From Oxalobacteraceae bacterium (GTDB taxonomy: Bacteria > Pseudomonadota > Gammaproteobacteria > Burkholderiales > Burkholderiaceae_D): a stretch of DNA of 6,008 bases. Every line of letters begins with the position of its first letter. The first letter of the stretch is position 1. The notes under the pieces are model-generated. The model did not search any database and was not told the origin of the DNA. It was given only the letters and a program-made list of their open reading frames with translations. The position numbers and the translations under genes were made by a program. Below are positions 1 to 5,691 of this stretch, in pieces. The stretch lies in assembly GCA_947487325.1 (NCBI GenBank), contig CANKWG010000139.1:1-6008 (forward strand). Direction: 5' to 3'.

Positions 1-409
1 CTTCAAACCCGCCTGCGTCGTGGACATCGCCACCCTGACGGGCGCCTGCGTGACTGCGCTTGGCCATCACAACACCGGGCTCTTCACGCGTCACGACAGC
101 ACCCATGATGCACTGGCCAACGAATTACTCGCCGCCGGCAAAGCTTCCAATGACACCGCATGGCGCATGCCCATCGAGGAAGCGTATCAGGAGCAGCTCA
201 AGTCCAACTTTGCCGATATCGCCAATATTGGTGGTCCACCGGGCGGCAGCATCACCGCAGCCTGCTTCCTGGAGCGATTTACCCGTAAATATTCATGGGC
301 TCACTTGGATATCGCCGGCACTGCATGGAAGAGCGGTGCCGCCAAAGGTGCCACGGGCAGACCGGTACCGTTGCTAACCACCTTCCTGCTGGAACGCGCG
401 AAAAAATAA
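1..409 (+). CDS. pepA: Leucyl aminopeptidase (M17), C-terminal part only
   Basis: This is the 3' end of a gene that begins left of the window; reading starts at base 2 and ends with TAA at 407-409. About 135 residues are visible out of roughly 500 for the family. M17 enzymes are cytoplasmic, two-metal, hexameric exopeptidases that remove N-terminal residues such as leucine from peptides. The visible part matches the end of the catalytic domain as I know it from E. coli PepA: VDIATLTGACV near the left edge, then WRMPIEEAYQEQLKSNFAD, ANIGG-PPGG-SITAACFL, WAHLDIAGTAW and KGATGRPV before a short basic end (ERAKK). The metal-binding NTDAEGR segment lies upstream, outside the window, so catalytic integrity cannot be judged. 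No frameshift is seen. A strong terminator follows 19 bases after the stop, so this is the last gene of its transcript. Confidence 0.96.
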   Translation, partial: FKPACVVDIATLTGACVTALGHHNTGLFTRHDSTHDALANELLAAGKASNDTAWRMPIEEAYQEQLKSNFADIANIGGPPGGSITAACFLERFTRKYSWAHLDIAGTAWKSGAAKGATGRPVPLLTTFLLERAKK

Positions 410-428
410 ACTCAATCTGCCCTTTCCG

Positions 429-458
429 AAAACGGGAGCCGCTTGGCTCCCGTTTTTT
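429..458 (+). terminator. Rho-independent terminator after pepA
   Basis: A perfect 10-bp stem, AACGGGAGCC (431-440) paired with GGCTCCCGTT (445-454), closes a GCTT loop and runs into six T (453-458). AA at 429-430 can pair with TT at 455-456 and lengthen the stem. It lies 19 bases after the pepA stop codon. The A-rich left flank gives only a short T-run on the other strand, so it should act mainly on plus-strand transcripts. Confidence 0.93.
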
Positions 459-486
459 ATTGCCGCAACAAATCACTACTATGTTG

Positions 487-498
487 ACCCGGCCGGGT
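487..498. repeat. 12-bp perfect palindrome in the pepA-xth gap
   Basis: ACCCGGCCGGGT is a perfect 12-bp palindrome in the 190-base non-coding gap between the pepA terminator and xth. Its right part, GGCCGGGT (491-498), recurs at 580-587, where CGGGT (583-587) faces ACCCG (596-600) across an 8-base loop. The role is unknown; it could be a binding site, a weak hairpin or chance GC-rich sequence. Confidence 0.4.
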
Positions 499-612
499 TG
501 TACAAAAAAACTGAACTGAATCGCACACGCCGAAAGGGCACTAAAGGAATTGAACGACGAGTTGAAAAGAACATAAAAGGGCCGGGTCTACGAGTACCCG
601 CGCCATCTTGGC

Positions 613-618
613 TAAAAT
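613..618 (+). promoter_or_regulatory. Candidate -10 element for xth
   Basis: TAAAAT matches the sigma-70 -10 consensus at five of six positions and lies 30 bases before the xth start, which would give a leader of about 24 bases. There is no good -35 hexamer 16-18 bases upstream. An alternative pair is TTGAAC (550-555) with CATAAA (572-577). The rest of the 459-648 gap shows only the GC-rich palindromes; I see no RNA gene or small ORF with support. Confidence 0.35.
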
Positions 619-648
619 GCGACCTGCACCCACTCATCAGGTCCATCA

Positions 649-1413
649 ATGAAACTCGCCACATGGAATGTCAATTCCCTCAAAGTACGCCTGCCGCAAG
701 TGCTGCAATGGCTGGAATCCTCGCCGGTGGATGTGCTCTGCCTGCAAGAAACCAAGCTGACTGACGATAAATTTCCCGTCGCGGAAATCGAGGCCGCAGG
801 TTATCAGGTGGTCTTCACCGGGCAAAAAACTTATAACGGCGTTGCCATCCTGTCCCGCCACCCGATCACGGAGGTGGTCAAGAACAATCCCTTGTTTCCG
901 GATGAGCAGCAGCGCATCATCAGCGCCACGATTGAGGGTATGCGTATTGTTTGTGCCTATGTGCCGAACGGACAGGCGGTGGGATCAGACAAATATGACT
1001 ACAAGCTGCGCTGGCTCGAAGCATTCATTCAGTGGCTGGAGGCTGAGCTTCAACAATTTCCATCGCTCGCCGTTTTAGGTGACTACAACATCGCACCCGC
1101 CGATGCGGATGTCCATGACCCGGCTGCATGGCAAGATCAAGTGTTGGTATCGGCGCCCGAGCGGGCAGCGTTTGAACGTTTGTGTGCGATGCCGCTGGCA
1201 GATGCTTTTCGCTTATTTCCGCAAGCAGAAAAACTCTATAGCTGGTGGGATTATCGACAGATGGCTTTCCGCCGCAACCGTGGGCTGCGCATCGATCATA
1301 TTTTGCTCTCGCCTGCCCTAGCCCAACGATGCACTGCCTGCGAAATCGATAAATTACCCAGAAAATGGGAGCAACCGTCAGATCACACGCCCGTCATCGC
1401 GACACTGCAGTGA
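649..1413 (+). CDS. xth: Exodeoxyribonuclease III (Xth)
   Basis: This complete 254-residue protein has the usual length for the ExoIII branch of the exonuclease-endonuclease-phosphatase fold. The family cuts DNA 5' to abasic sites and degrades one strand of duplex DNA 3' to 5', in base-excision repair in the cytoplasm. The active-site set is in order: TWNVNS (N7, N9), LQETK (E34, metal ligand), Y104 in AYVPNG, KYDYKLRW (115-122), GDYNIAP (D145, N147), RIDHIL (D216) and PSDHTPV (D245, H246). These correspond by position to E. coli N7, E34, Y109, D151, N153, D229, D258 and H259. The ATG at 649 is chosen because the protein begins directly with the conserved first strand, MKLATWN. A weak CAGG lies 7 bases before it. 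It appears to be a single-gene unit, convergent with the M23 gene only 40 bases away. Confidence 0.97.
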   Translation: MKLATWNVNSLKVRLPQVLQWLESSPVDVLCLQETKLTDDKFPVAEIEAAGYQVVFTGQKTYNGVAILSRHPITEVVKNNPLFPDEQQRIISATIEGMRIVCAYVPNGQAVGSDKYDYKLRWLEAFIQWLEAELQQFPSLAVLGDYNIAPADADVHDPAAWQDQVLVSAPERAAFERLCAMPLADAFRLFPQAEKLYSWWDYRQMAFRRNRGLRIDHILLSPALAQRCTACEIDKLPRKWEQPSDHTPVIATLQ

Positions 1414-1453
1414 GACCACCGGCAACAGCAACCGAACGTGGTTGACTCTGCCT

Positions 1454-2857
1454 TCAGCGGTTGTCTACCTTGATGTAGCCAGGCGACAGCGATTGCGGCA
1501 CCAGCGTGCCGGCGTGTGCCGTATTGCGATTCATATCCCGCGTGAAATCGAGTGCCAGCATCAGCGCGAGCATTTGTTCATGCTCTTGCGGACGCAAGCT
1601 CCAGAATTCGAGTGCCGTTTGCTTATCAAAGGGATTGATGTAGCGCTTTTCTTTGCGCAATTCGAAATGAAGATGCGGGCCGGTAGAAAAACCGGTTGAA
1701 CCAACATACGCAACTTCCTCACCGCGCATTATTTTTTTGCCAGTCACTATGCCGGGCGCAAAACCAGATAGATGCGCATAGTAGGTTTCATAGTCCTGAC
1801 CATGGCTCAATATCACCAGATTGCCATAGCCACCCATGGGGCTGGCAAATACAACCTCAGCATCAGCGACTGCATGCACTGGCGTACCCGCAGGTGCGAC
1901 AAAGTCGATACCGATATGCTGCCCCCGGTAGCTGAAGCTACGAATCGCCAGACGAGGTTTTTTCTTCCCGCGAGCTTGGGTTAGTACTTGACGACGAACT
2001 GTGGTCACACTTTCACCCACACCGCGAGAAATGTTTACATGACGAGTAGGCGAGTACCACAGCGCGCGTTCGTAATCGGTACCACTAACGGTGCTGAAAT
2101 AGGCACCTGGCTGATTCGACCGCTCAAACCAGACCACTCGATCTTTCACCGTGCCTCTGAGAGAATCGATCAGTTCGATTGCAAGAATCTTCTCCGCACT
2201 CTGCTCGGGTAATTTTTGCTTCTCCAACACCACACGCAGCTGATAACTTGCCGGCGAGGTCAGTTTTGCGATCATCTGACGTATCAGCAAACCCAGTTCC
2301 CAGCGCAAATGCATAGGGATCTTTTCGAGTTGTTCGGAAGACTGCGACTCAAGATCAACTGCAGATAAATTGAATTCGCTCAGCGATCGCGACAGCATCG
2401 GTAATTCCAAACGGCGAATCACAGGTTTCTCTTCGCTTGCAGATTTGGACATTAACAAGGCGATCGGCTGATCCGCAGTCGACGCGCGGCTCAGTACCGC
2501 CAGCGAATTCACGTCGCCTTTGGGCGCGACCGCCGAAGCATAGTGCAGGCACTCCTTGCCACGGACTTGCGGTTCTATGGGATTTGCATCGAGCAGAAAA
2601 TGCTGCAGCTCTTGTTCTTCAATACCGAGCTGCCACGTGAGCAGGCGCTTTTGCTCCGTGGTCAGGCAACCCTGCTCAAGATTGGTATCGATGATCCGCG
2701 ACTGATTGGCAGCTTCTGGCGAATTCATTCGGATCACGACTGGGCCGCGTGCGGACTGACGCTGCTTAGCCGCCTTGAACGGCTTCTTGCCCGCTAGCGC
2801 AGACTGCGTTGGCAGCGCTACGGCGATTGCAAACAATGCAAGAATCAGAATTCTCAT
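1454..2857 (-). CDS. Exported M23-family metallopeptidase (LytM-like)
   Basis: This is a complete 467-residue protein. Residues 1-22 form a signal peptide (MRI, hydrophobic core, ending SALA before GKK), so it should act in the periplasm or envelope. The C-terminal M23 domain (about 305-412) has the zinc ligands H314 and D318 in HIGID, H362 in YYAHLS, and H395/H397 in GPHLHFEL, plus APAGTPV and GNLVILSHG. Family members are zinc peptidases that cut peptide cross-links in peptidoglycan; a complete ligand set suggests activity rather than a degenerate EnvC/NlpD-type activator. Residues 23-300 match nothing I recognise. They include two cysteines, C64 and C103, the only ones in the protein, which could form a disulphide. 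A tail of about 55 residues follows the domain. No strong ribosome site precedes the ATG, but the signal peptide supports this start. No terminator is evident after its stop. Confidence 0.9.
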   Translation of the reverse strand: MRILILALFAIAVALPTQSALAGKKPFKAAKQRQSARGPVVIRMNSPEAANQSRIIDTNLEQGCLTTEQKRLLTWQLGIEEQELQHFLLDANPIEPQVRGKECLHYASAVAPKGDVNSLAVLSRASTADQPIALLMSKSASEEKPVIRRLELPMLSRSLSEFNLSAVDLESQSSEQLEKIPMHLRWELGLLIRQMIAKLTSPASYQLRVVLEKQKLPEQSAEKILAIELIDSLRGTVKDRVVWFERSNQPGAYFSTVSGTDYERALWYSPTRHVNISRGVGESVTTVRRQVLTQARGKKKPRLAIRSFSYRGQHIGIDFVAPAGTPVHAVADAEVVFASPMGGYGNLVILSHGQDYETYYAHLSGFAPGIVTGKKIMRGEEVAYVGSTGFSTGPHLHFELRKEKRYINPFDKQTALEFWSLRPQEHEQMLALMLALDFTRDMNRNTAHAGTLVPQSLSPGYIKVDNR

Positions 2858-3003
2858 GAAAAGCTATTCAAAGATATTGGGGCACCACGGTTCATCGGTC
2901 TAGCTCGCCAAAAATTGAGTTAGGCGCGATTCGCACAACTTGCGCCTCTGCCGAGTTGTCCACTGCTGGAGGGAAGCACTGCACTGCCCGGCCCAGCGTT
3001 TGC

Positions 3004-3024
3004 CATAACGGTCAGATCGTTATG
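3004..3024. promoter_or_regulatory. 21-bp near-perfect dyad, probable operator
   Basis: CATAACG (3004-3010) and CGTTATG (3018-3024) are perfect inverted arms. The seven bases between them, GTCAGAT, continue the symmetry (TC/GA around A3014), leaving one mismatched pair (G3011/T3017), so 9 of 10 pairs match. A TTGCCA (3000-3005, five of six to the -35 consensus) overlaps its left edge, and TATAAA (3028-3033, five of six to the -10 consensus) follows its right edge. The 22-base spacing is too long for an ordinary sigma-70 promoter. Size and symmetry fit a dimeric regulator; which family is unknown. Confidence 0.6.
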
Positions 3025-3027
3025 TTC

Positions 3028-3033
3028 TATAAA
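3028..3033 (+). promoter_or_regulatory. Candidate -10 element, distal permease promoter
   Basis: TATAAA matches the -10 consensus at five of six positions. Transcription would start near 3040 and give a leader of roughly 125 bases that includes the 37-bp dyad as a potential RNA hairpin. The only good upstream -35 match, TTGCCA at 3000-3005, is 22 bases away with the 21-bp dyad between them. That resembles the over-long, palindrome-containing spacers of MerR-type promoters, but those are usually 19-20 bases. Confidence 0.25.
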
Positions 3034-3075
3034 AGCACTGTAATATGCGAAAATAATAAGGCACGACTTCAATGA

Positions 3076-3112
3076 GGTTATTTGATGTTTATTAAATAAT
3101 TTTCAAATAACC
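3076..3112. promoter_or_regulatory. 37-bp dyad with 10-bp perfect arms, upstream of permease
   Basis: GGTTATTTGA (3076-3085) and TCAAATAACC (3103-3112) are exact inverted copies. Inside them, TTATT (3089-3093) and AATAA (3095-3099) form a second perfect inverted pair about the same centre, A3094, so 15 of 18 positions pair. It lies 53 bases before the permease ATG. It could be an operator for a dimeric or tetrameric regulator or, if transcribed, a leader hairpin. It has no T-run suited to a terminator at its right edge. Confidence 0.6.
3082..3095. promoter_or_regulatory. FNR/Anr-like box inside the large dyad
   Basis: TTGAT-GTTT-ATTAA differs at one base from the FNR-type consensus TTGAT-N4-ATCAA. 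Its centre lies about 44 bases upstream of the start expected for the TTTAAT -10 candidate at 3121-3126, close to a class II activator position. AT-rich DNA makes such matches common, so this is only a candidate. Confidence 0.25.
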
Positions 3113-3120
3113 AATGCCGC

Positions 3121-3126
3121 TTTAAT
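3121..3126 (+). promoter_or_regulatory. Candidate -10 element, proximal permease promoter
   Basis: TTTAAT matches the -10 consensus at five of six positions and lies 39 bases before the permease ATG. No good -35 is found at the right distance; TTTTCA at 3100-3105 is only 15 bases away. A weak -35 would fit an activator-dependent promoter using the dyad just upstream. Confidence 0.3.
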
Positions 3127-3165
3127 AATAGTTTTGATCTTAACACAAGATTGTTTTAAATCCAC

Positions 3166-4506
3166 ATGCAAAATCAAGAAGTTCCGCAACGTCGCTTAAG
3201 TACTTTCGATCTTATTTGCCTGGTATTCGGGACGGTCGTTGGTGCGGGTATTTTCAAAGCGCCATCAATTGTTGCAGCGCAATCAGGTAGCGGTGTCGAA
3301 TTTCTTCTTGCATGGTTGATCGGCGGACTGATATCAATTGCAGGAGCACTTTGTTATGCAGAGTTATCCACGACTTACCCAAGCGCCGGCGGTGAATATC
3401 ATTTCCTGAGCCGCAGTTTTGGTAAAAACTTAGCTTTCTTTTACGTATGGGCTCGCGCCACCGTGATCGTTACCGGCTCAATGGCCATTTTGGCAATTAC
3501 GCTAGGTGATTACATGGCAGCGATATGGCCGCTCGGGCCCTATTCCAATTTCATCTGGGCCATGGGTGTCATATTGGTCCTGAGTTTGGTCAATCTAATT
3601 GGCATACACCAGAGTACTTTTACGCAGAATACCTTCACGATTCTGGAATTCCTCGGCATCGTCGCCGTCATCGTTGCAGGCTTTTATGCTGGCCGAGAGA
3701 CACCTTCGTTAGATTTGCTGGCACAGACAACAGGCGACACCAATTACGGGCTGGCGATGGTGTTCGTTTTGCTGACCTTTGGCGGGTGGAATGAAGTCGC
3801 TTATGCATCCGCCGAGGCGCGCGATGAGAAACGAGGTATCTGGCGCGCCTTGTTGCTGGGCTTGGGTGCCGTCACGATCATGTACCTGCTGGCCAATGTG
3901 GCTTATCTGAAAGCGCTGGGGTTGAACGGTATTGCCAATTCGCCTGCTGCCGCCTACGACGTTTTTATTCTGGCCTTCGGCAAAGGCTCGGCCATGGTGT
4001 TCGGCCTGATCGTGATTTTCTCCTGCCTGAATTCCATTAACGCGACTATTATTTTTGGCGCACGCAGCAACTACGCCATGGGCAATGACTATCGCGTGTT
4101 TTCATGGCTGGGCAAATGGCACTCGTCGGGTAACCCACGCAACAGCATCATTTTGCAAGCCGGTGTTGCCTGCGGCCTGATTTTATTTGCCGCCCTGACG
4201 AGCCAAGGCTTCAAAGCCCTGGTCGAATTTACTGCGCCGGTTTTCTGGTTTTTTGTACTGCTAGTCGGCGTATCACTGATCATGCAACGCGTTCGGGATC
4301 CGAATGCCCCGCGTCCGTTCAAAGTGCCGTTTTATCCGATCTTGCCCTTGATTTTCATAGGCTCGACGGCTTGGTTGTTGTGGTCGAGTCTCGTCTACAC
4401 CGGTGCGGGTGCCTGGATTAGTCTGGTCGTGCTGCTGTCAGGTTGCATACCTTTGTTTCTCAATCGCAGACACAAACTCGATGCGGTTTCAGAGCCGGTC
4501 ACCTGA
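3166..4506 (+). CDS. APC-superfamily amino acid permease (LAT-like)
   Basis: This complete 446-residue protein has the size and hydrophobic pattern of a 12-helix APC transporter of the inner membrane. Rough helices are 14-36, 45-66, 88-116, 128-147, 156-176, 195-215, 228-248, 276-298, 327-345, 353-373, 391-410 and 415-433. Helix 1 has the substrate-loop motif GTVVGAGIF (22-30). YAELSTTYPSAGGEYHFL (64-81) and FGGWNE (205-210, broken helix 6) are typical of LAT/APC members, as are GARSNYAMGND (298-308) and RPFKVPFYPILPL (383-395). The family moves amino acids or related amines by proton coupling or exchange; the substrate cannot be read here. The ATG at 3166 gives the usual short hydrophilic N-terminus, but no Shine-Dalgarno is visible within 15 bases. 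It has no terminator after it and is followed at 60 bases by a secreted-protein gene, so co-transcription is likely. Confidence 0.9.
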   Translation: MQNQEVPQRRLSTFDLICLVFGTVVGAGIFKAPSIVAAQSGSGVEFLLAWLIGGLISIAGALCYAELSTTYPSAGGEYHFLSRSFGKNLAFFYVWARATVIVTGSMAILAITLGDYMAAIWPLGPYSNFIWAMGVILVLSLVNLIGIHQSTFTQNTFTILEFLGIVAVIVAGFYAGRETPSLDLLAQTTGDTNYGLAMVFVLLTFGGWNEVAYASAEARDEKRGIWRALLLGLGAVTIMYLLANVAYLKALGLNGIANSPAAAYDVFILAFGKGSAMVFGLIVIFSCLNSINATIIFGARSNYAMGNDYRVFSWLGKWHSSGNPRNSIILQAGVACGLILFAALTSQGFKALVEFTAPVFWFFVLLVGVSLIMQRVRDPNAPRPFKVPFYPILPLIFIGSTAWLLWSSLVYTGAGAWISLVVLLSGCIPLFLNRRHKLDAVSEPVT

Positions 4507-4566
4507 GAAACGGCCTATCAGTTATCGATATCGCTCATTTTCCACGTCATTAAAAACGGATTTCGT

Positions 4567-5625
4567 ATGAACAGGTTTTCACCTGCATTGTTTTGTTTGT
4601 CGGTACTGCTTTGCTCGGCTCAAGTATTTGCTGCCGACACCACAACCGCGGTAACACCTTCTGCGCCGTCACCAGCACAAACGCTCGCGGCCCGTACCGC
4701 AAAAATCGAATGCCCAGCGTTTCAAAAAATCGCCACGGACTATCAGGCGAAATTTCTGGCACCGATGCAGTCTTGGTCTGGACAGCATCTGAGCAAGCTT
4801 GGTACAAAAAAACTGACCTATGTGTTTTCTGGCGCAGACATCGTTACACCACTGACGCTGTTCACTACTGCCGATCACTTCACGCTAATCGCTGATCAGA
4901 CACCCGAATACACACTGCCCCAGGAAATTTCGGGCGCACAAATCGCCAAAGAGTGCCAGACGCAGGCTTATTTCGCACGCTATGGCTACTTCAGAACCAA
5001 TGATCTTGAAGGAAAAGACTCAGTCAAACCAAGGTTCGTCAAAATGCTGGCCTACAGCATTCTCATGAGTGGTGGCAGCATAGGAAAAATGGAGTATCTG
5101 AGTATTGCGGCGAATGGCAAACTCGAAGTCCGTGATAACCCAACCACGACCAAACCTGATGGACTTCGTTTTCATGTAACCACCAGCGACAAACGTGCCG
5201 TTCTCGTCGACTATCTGCGCATGAATCTCTCTAACAGTGGATTAAATGCAGAGCCTAGATTGCAGCAGTTTTTGTCCAGCCACACCAGCGACACTATCTT
5301 TATTAAATCTGCATCGCATCTTCTGCAGAAAAACTATTTCTCGATACTGGCAGGGCTGATCACTGACCACGCACATAACGTGGTTCAAGACGAGACAGGG
5401 CTCGATATTGCATTGTTCGGCAAGTACTATCAGATCGACAGCTACGGGAAGTTTTTACGCCCGCATCCGCTCTGGCATGACAGTCCGTCGGGCGTTCGGC
5501 TGCGTGATTTTTTAAGCGGCAAAAGTACCCTGCAACCTCTGCCATTTACCATCGGCTACGAAAAAACCAGTGGATCGGTGCTGCTGGTGGGCACTCGTTT
5601 GGTGAATAGAGCTCAGAACAATTAA
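4567..5625 (+). CDS. Secreted protein of unknown function
   Basis: This 352-residue protein begins with a signal peptide (1-22, ending QVFA before ADTT). C16 is preceded by VLL, not a lipobox, so it should be released into the periplasm or beyond. A Thr/Pro/Ala-rich linker (24-40) leads into one domain (about 46-348). Blocks that look conserved are YVFSGADIVTP (85-95), YFRTND (141-146), IFIKSASHLL (244-253), VVQDETGLDIALFGKY (272-287) and LPFTIGY (325-331). From memory these resemble an uncharacterised family in Bacteroidetes and other bacteria with YPFSGPD, LKSASYLMH, ILQDDSGIPY and LPF-IGY blocks; I cannot name it and no function is known to me. The mature protein has only two cysteines, C50 and C130, which may pair. 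Translation may use ACGGA six bases before the ATG. It sits 60 bases after a permease and 24 before a response regulator. Confidence 0.85.
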   Translation: MNRFSPALFCLSVLLCSAQVFAADTTTAVTPSAPSPAQTLAARTAKIECPAFQKIATDYQAKFLAPMQSWSGQHLSKLGTKKLTYVFSGADIVTPLTLFTTADHFTLIADQTPEYTLPQEISGAQIAKECQTQAYFARYGYFRTNDLEGKDSVKPRFVKMLAYSILMSGGSIGKMEYLSIAANGKLEVRDNPTTTKPDGLRFHVTTSDKRAVLVDYLRMNLSNSGLNAEPRLQQFLSSHTSDTIFIKSASHLLQKNYFSILAGLITDHAHNVVQDETGLDIALFGKYYQIDSYGKFLRPHPLWHDSPSGVRLRDFLSGKSTLQPLPFTIGYEKTSGSVLLVGTRLVNRAQNN

Positions 5626-5626
5626 A

Positions 5627-5691
5627 AGTCACCGTTAAAACTCTGCTACATGACAATGCAACGACCCGCTCAACGGCGAGTAGTCACCGTT
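5627..5691. repeat. 10-bp direct repeat pair flanking the regulator start
   Basis: AGTCACCGTT occurs at 5627-5636, in the 24-base gap, and again at 5682-5691, inside the first codons of the regulator, 55 bases apart. The second copy also forms the right half of an imperfect 20-bp dyad (5672-5691), AACGGCGAGT facing AGTCACCGTT, with 8 of 10 pairs matched. It could be a regulator binding site around the gene start or chance. Confidence 0.35.

Larger units (their letters stand above)
2858..3165. other. Divergent intergenic region, right half AT-rich
   Basis: These 308 bases separate the minus-strand M23 gene from the plus-strand permease and must hold both promoters. Bases 3021-3165 are about 27% GC by hand count (39 of 145), far below the flanking genes. 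The AT-rich half contains two strong dyads, listed separately. In the GC-richer left half, AGGCGC (2922-2927) pairs with GCGCCT (2942-2947), and ACAACT (2935-2940) pairs with AGTTGT (2954-2959). These two short stems overlap and exclude each other. I see no convincing small ORF, and I could not fix a promoter for the M23 gene. Confidence 0.75.

Noticed and set aside
498..764. Plus-strand open frame across the pepA-xth gap into xth
   Set aside because: It overlaps the clear xth start in another frame, has no recognisable protein features and runs through the likely xth promoter.
1429..1463. Possible bidirectional terminator between xth and the M23 gene
   Set aside because: CAACCG (1429-1434) can pair with CGGTTG (1458-1463), but the stem is only 6 bp with a long loop and no T-run on either strand.
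1442..2797. Several plus-strand open frames opposite the M23 gene
   Set aside because: They are antisense shadows of a well-supported gene with intact catalytic motifs, and their translations show no domain or sensible composition.
2977..2988. GCACT tandem copies
   Set aside because: Only about two copies of a 5-mer are present, which is too short to call a repeat element.
4523..4530. TATCGATA palindrome between permease and secreted-protein genes
   Set aside because: An 8-bp palindrome is expected by chance, and nothing around it extends the symmetry or suggests a terminator.
4567..4632. Lipoprotein signal in the secreted protein
   Set aside because: C16 is preceded by VLL, and a lipobox needs G, A or S just before the cysteine; a normal signal peptidase I site (VFA) fits better.
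4550..4807. Minus-strand 85-residue open frame
   Set aside because: It is antisense to the signal peptide and start of the secreted protein and has no family resemblance.
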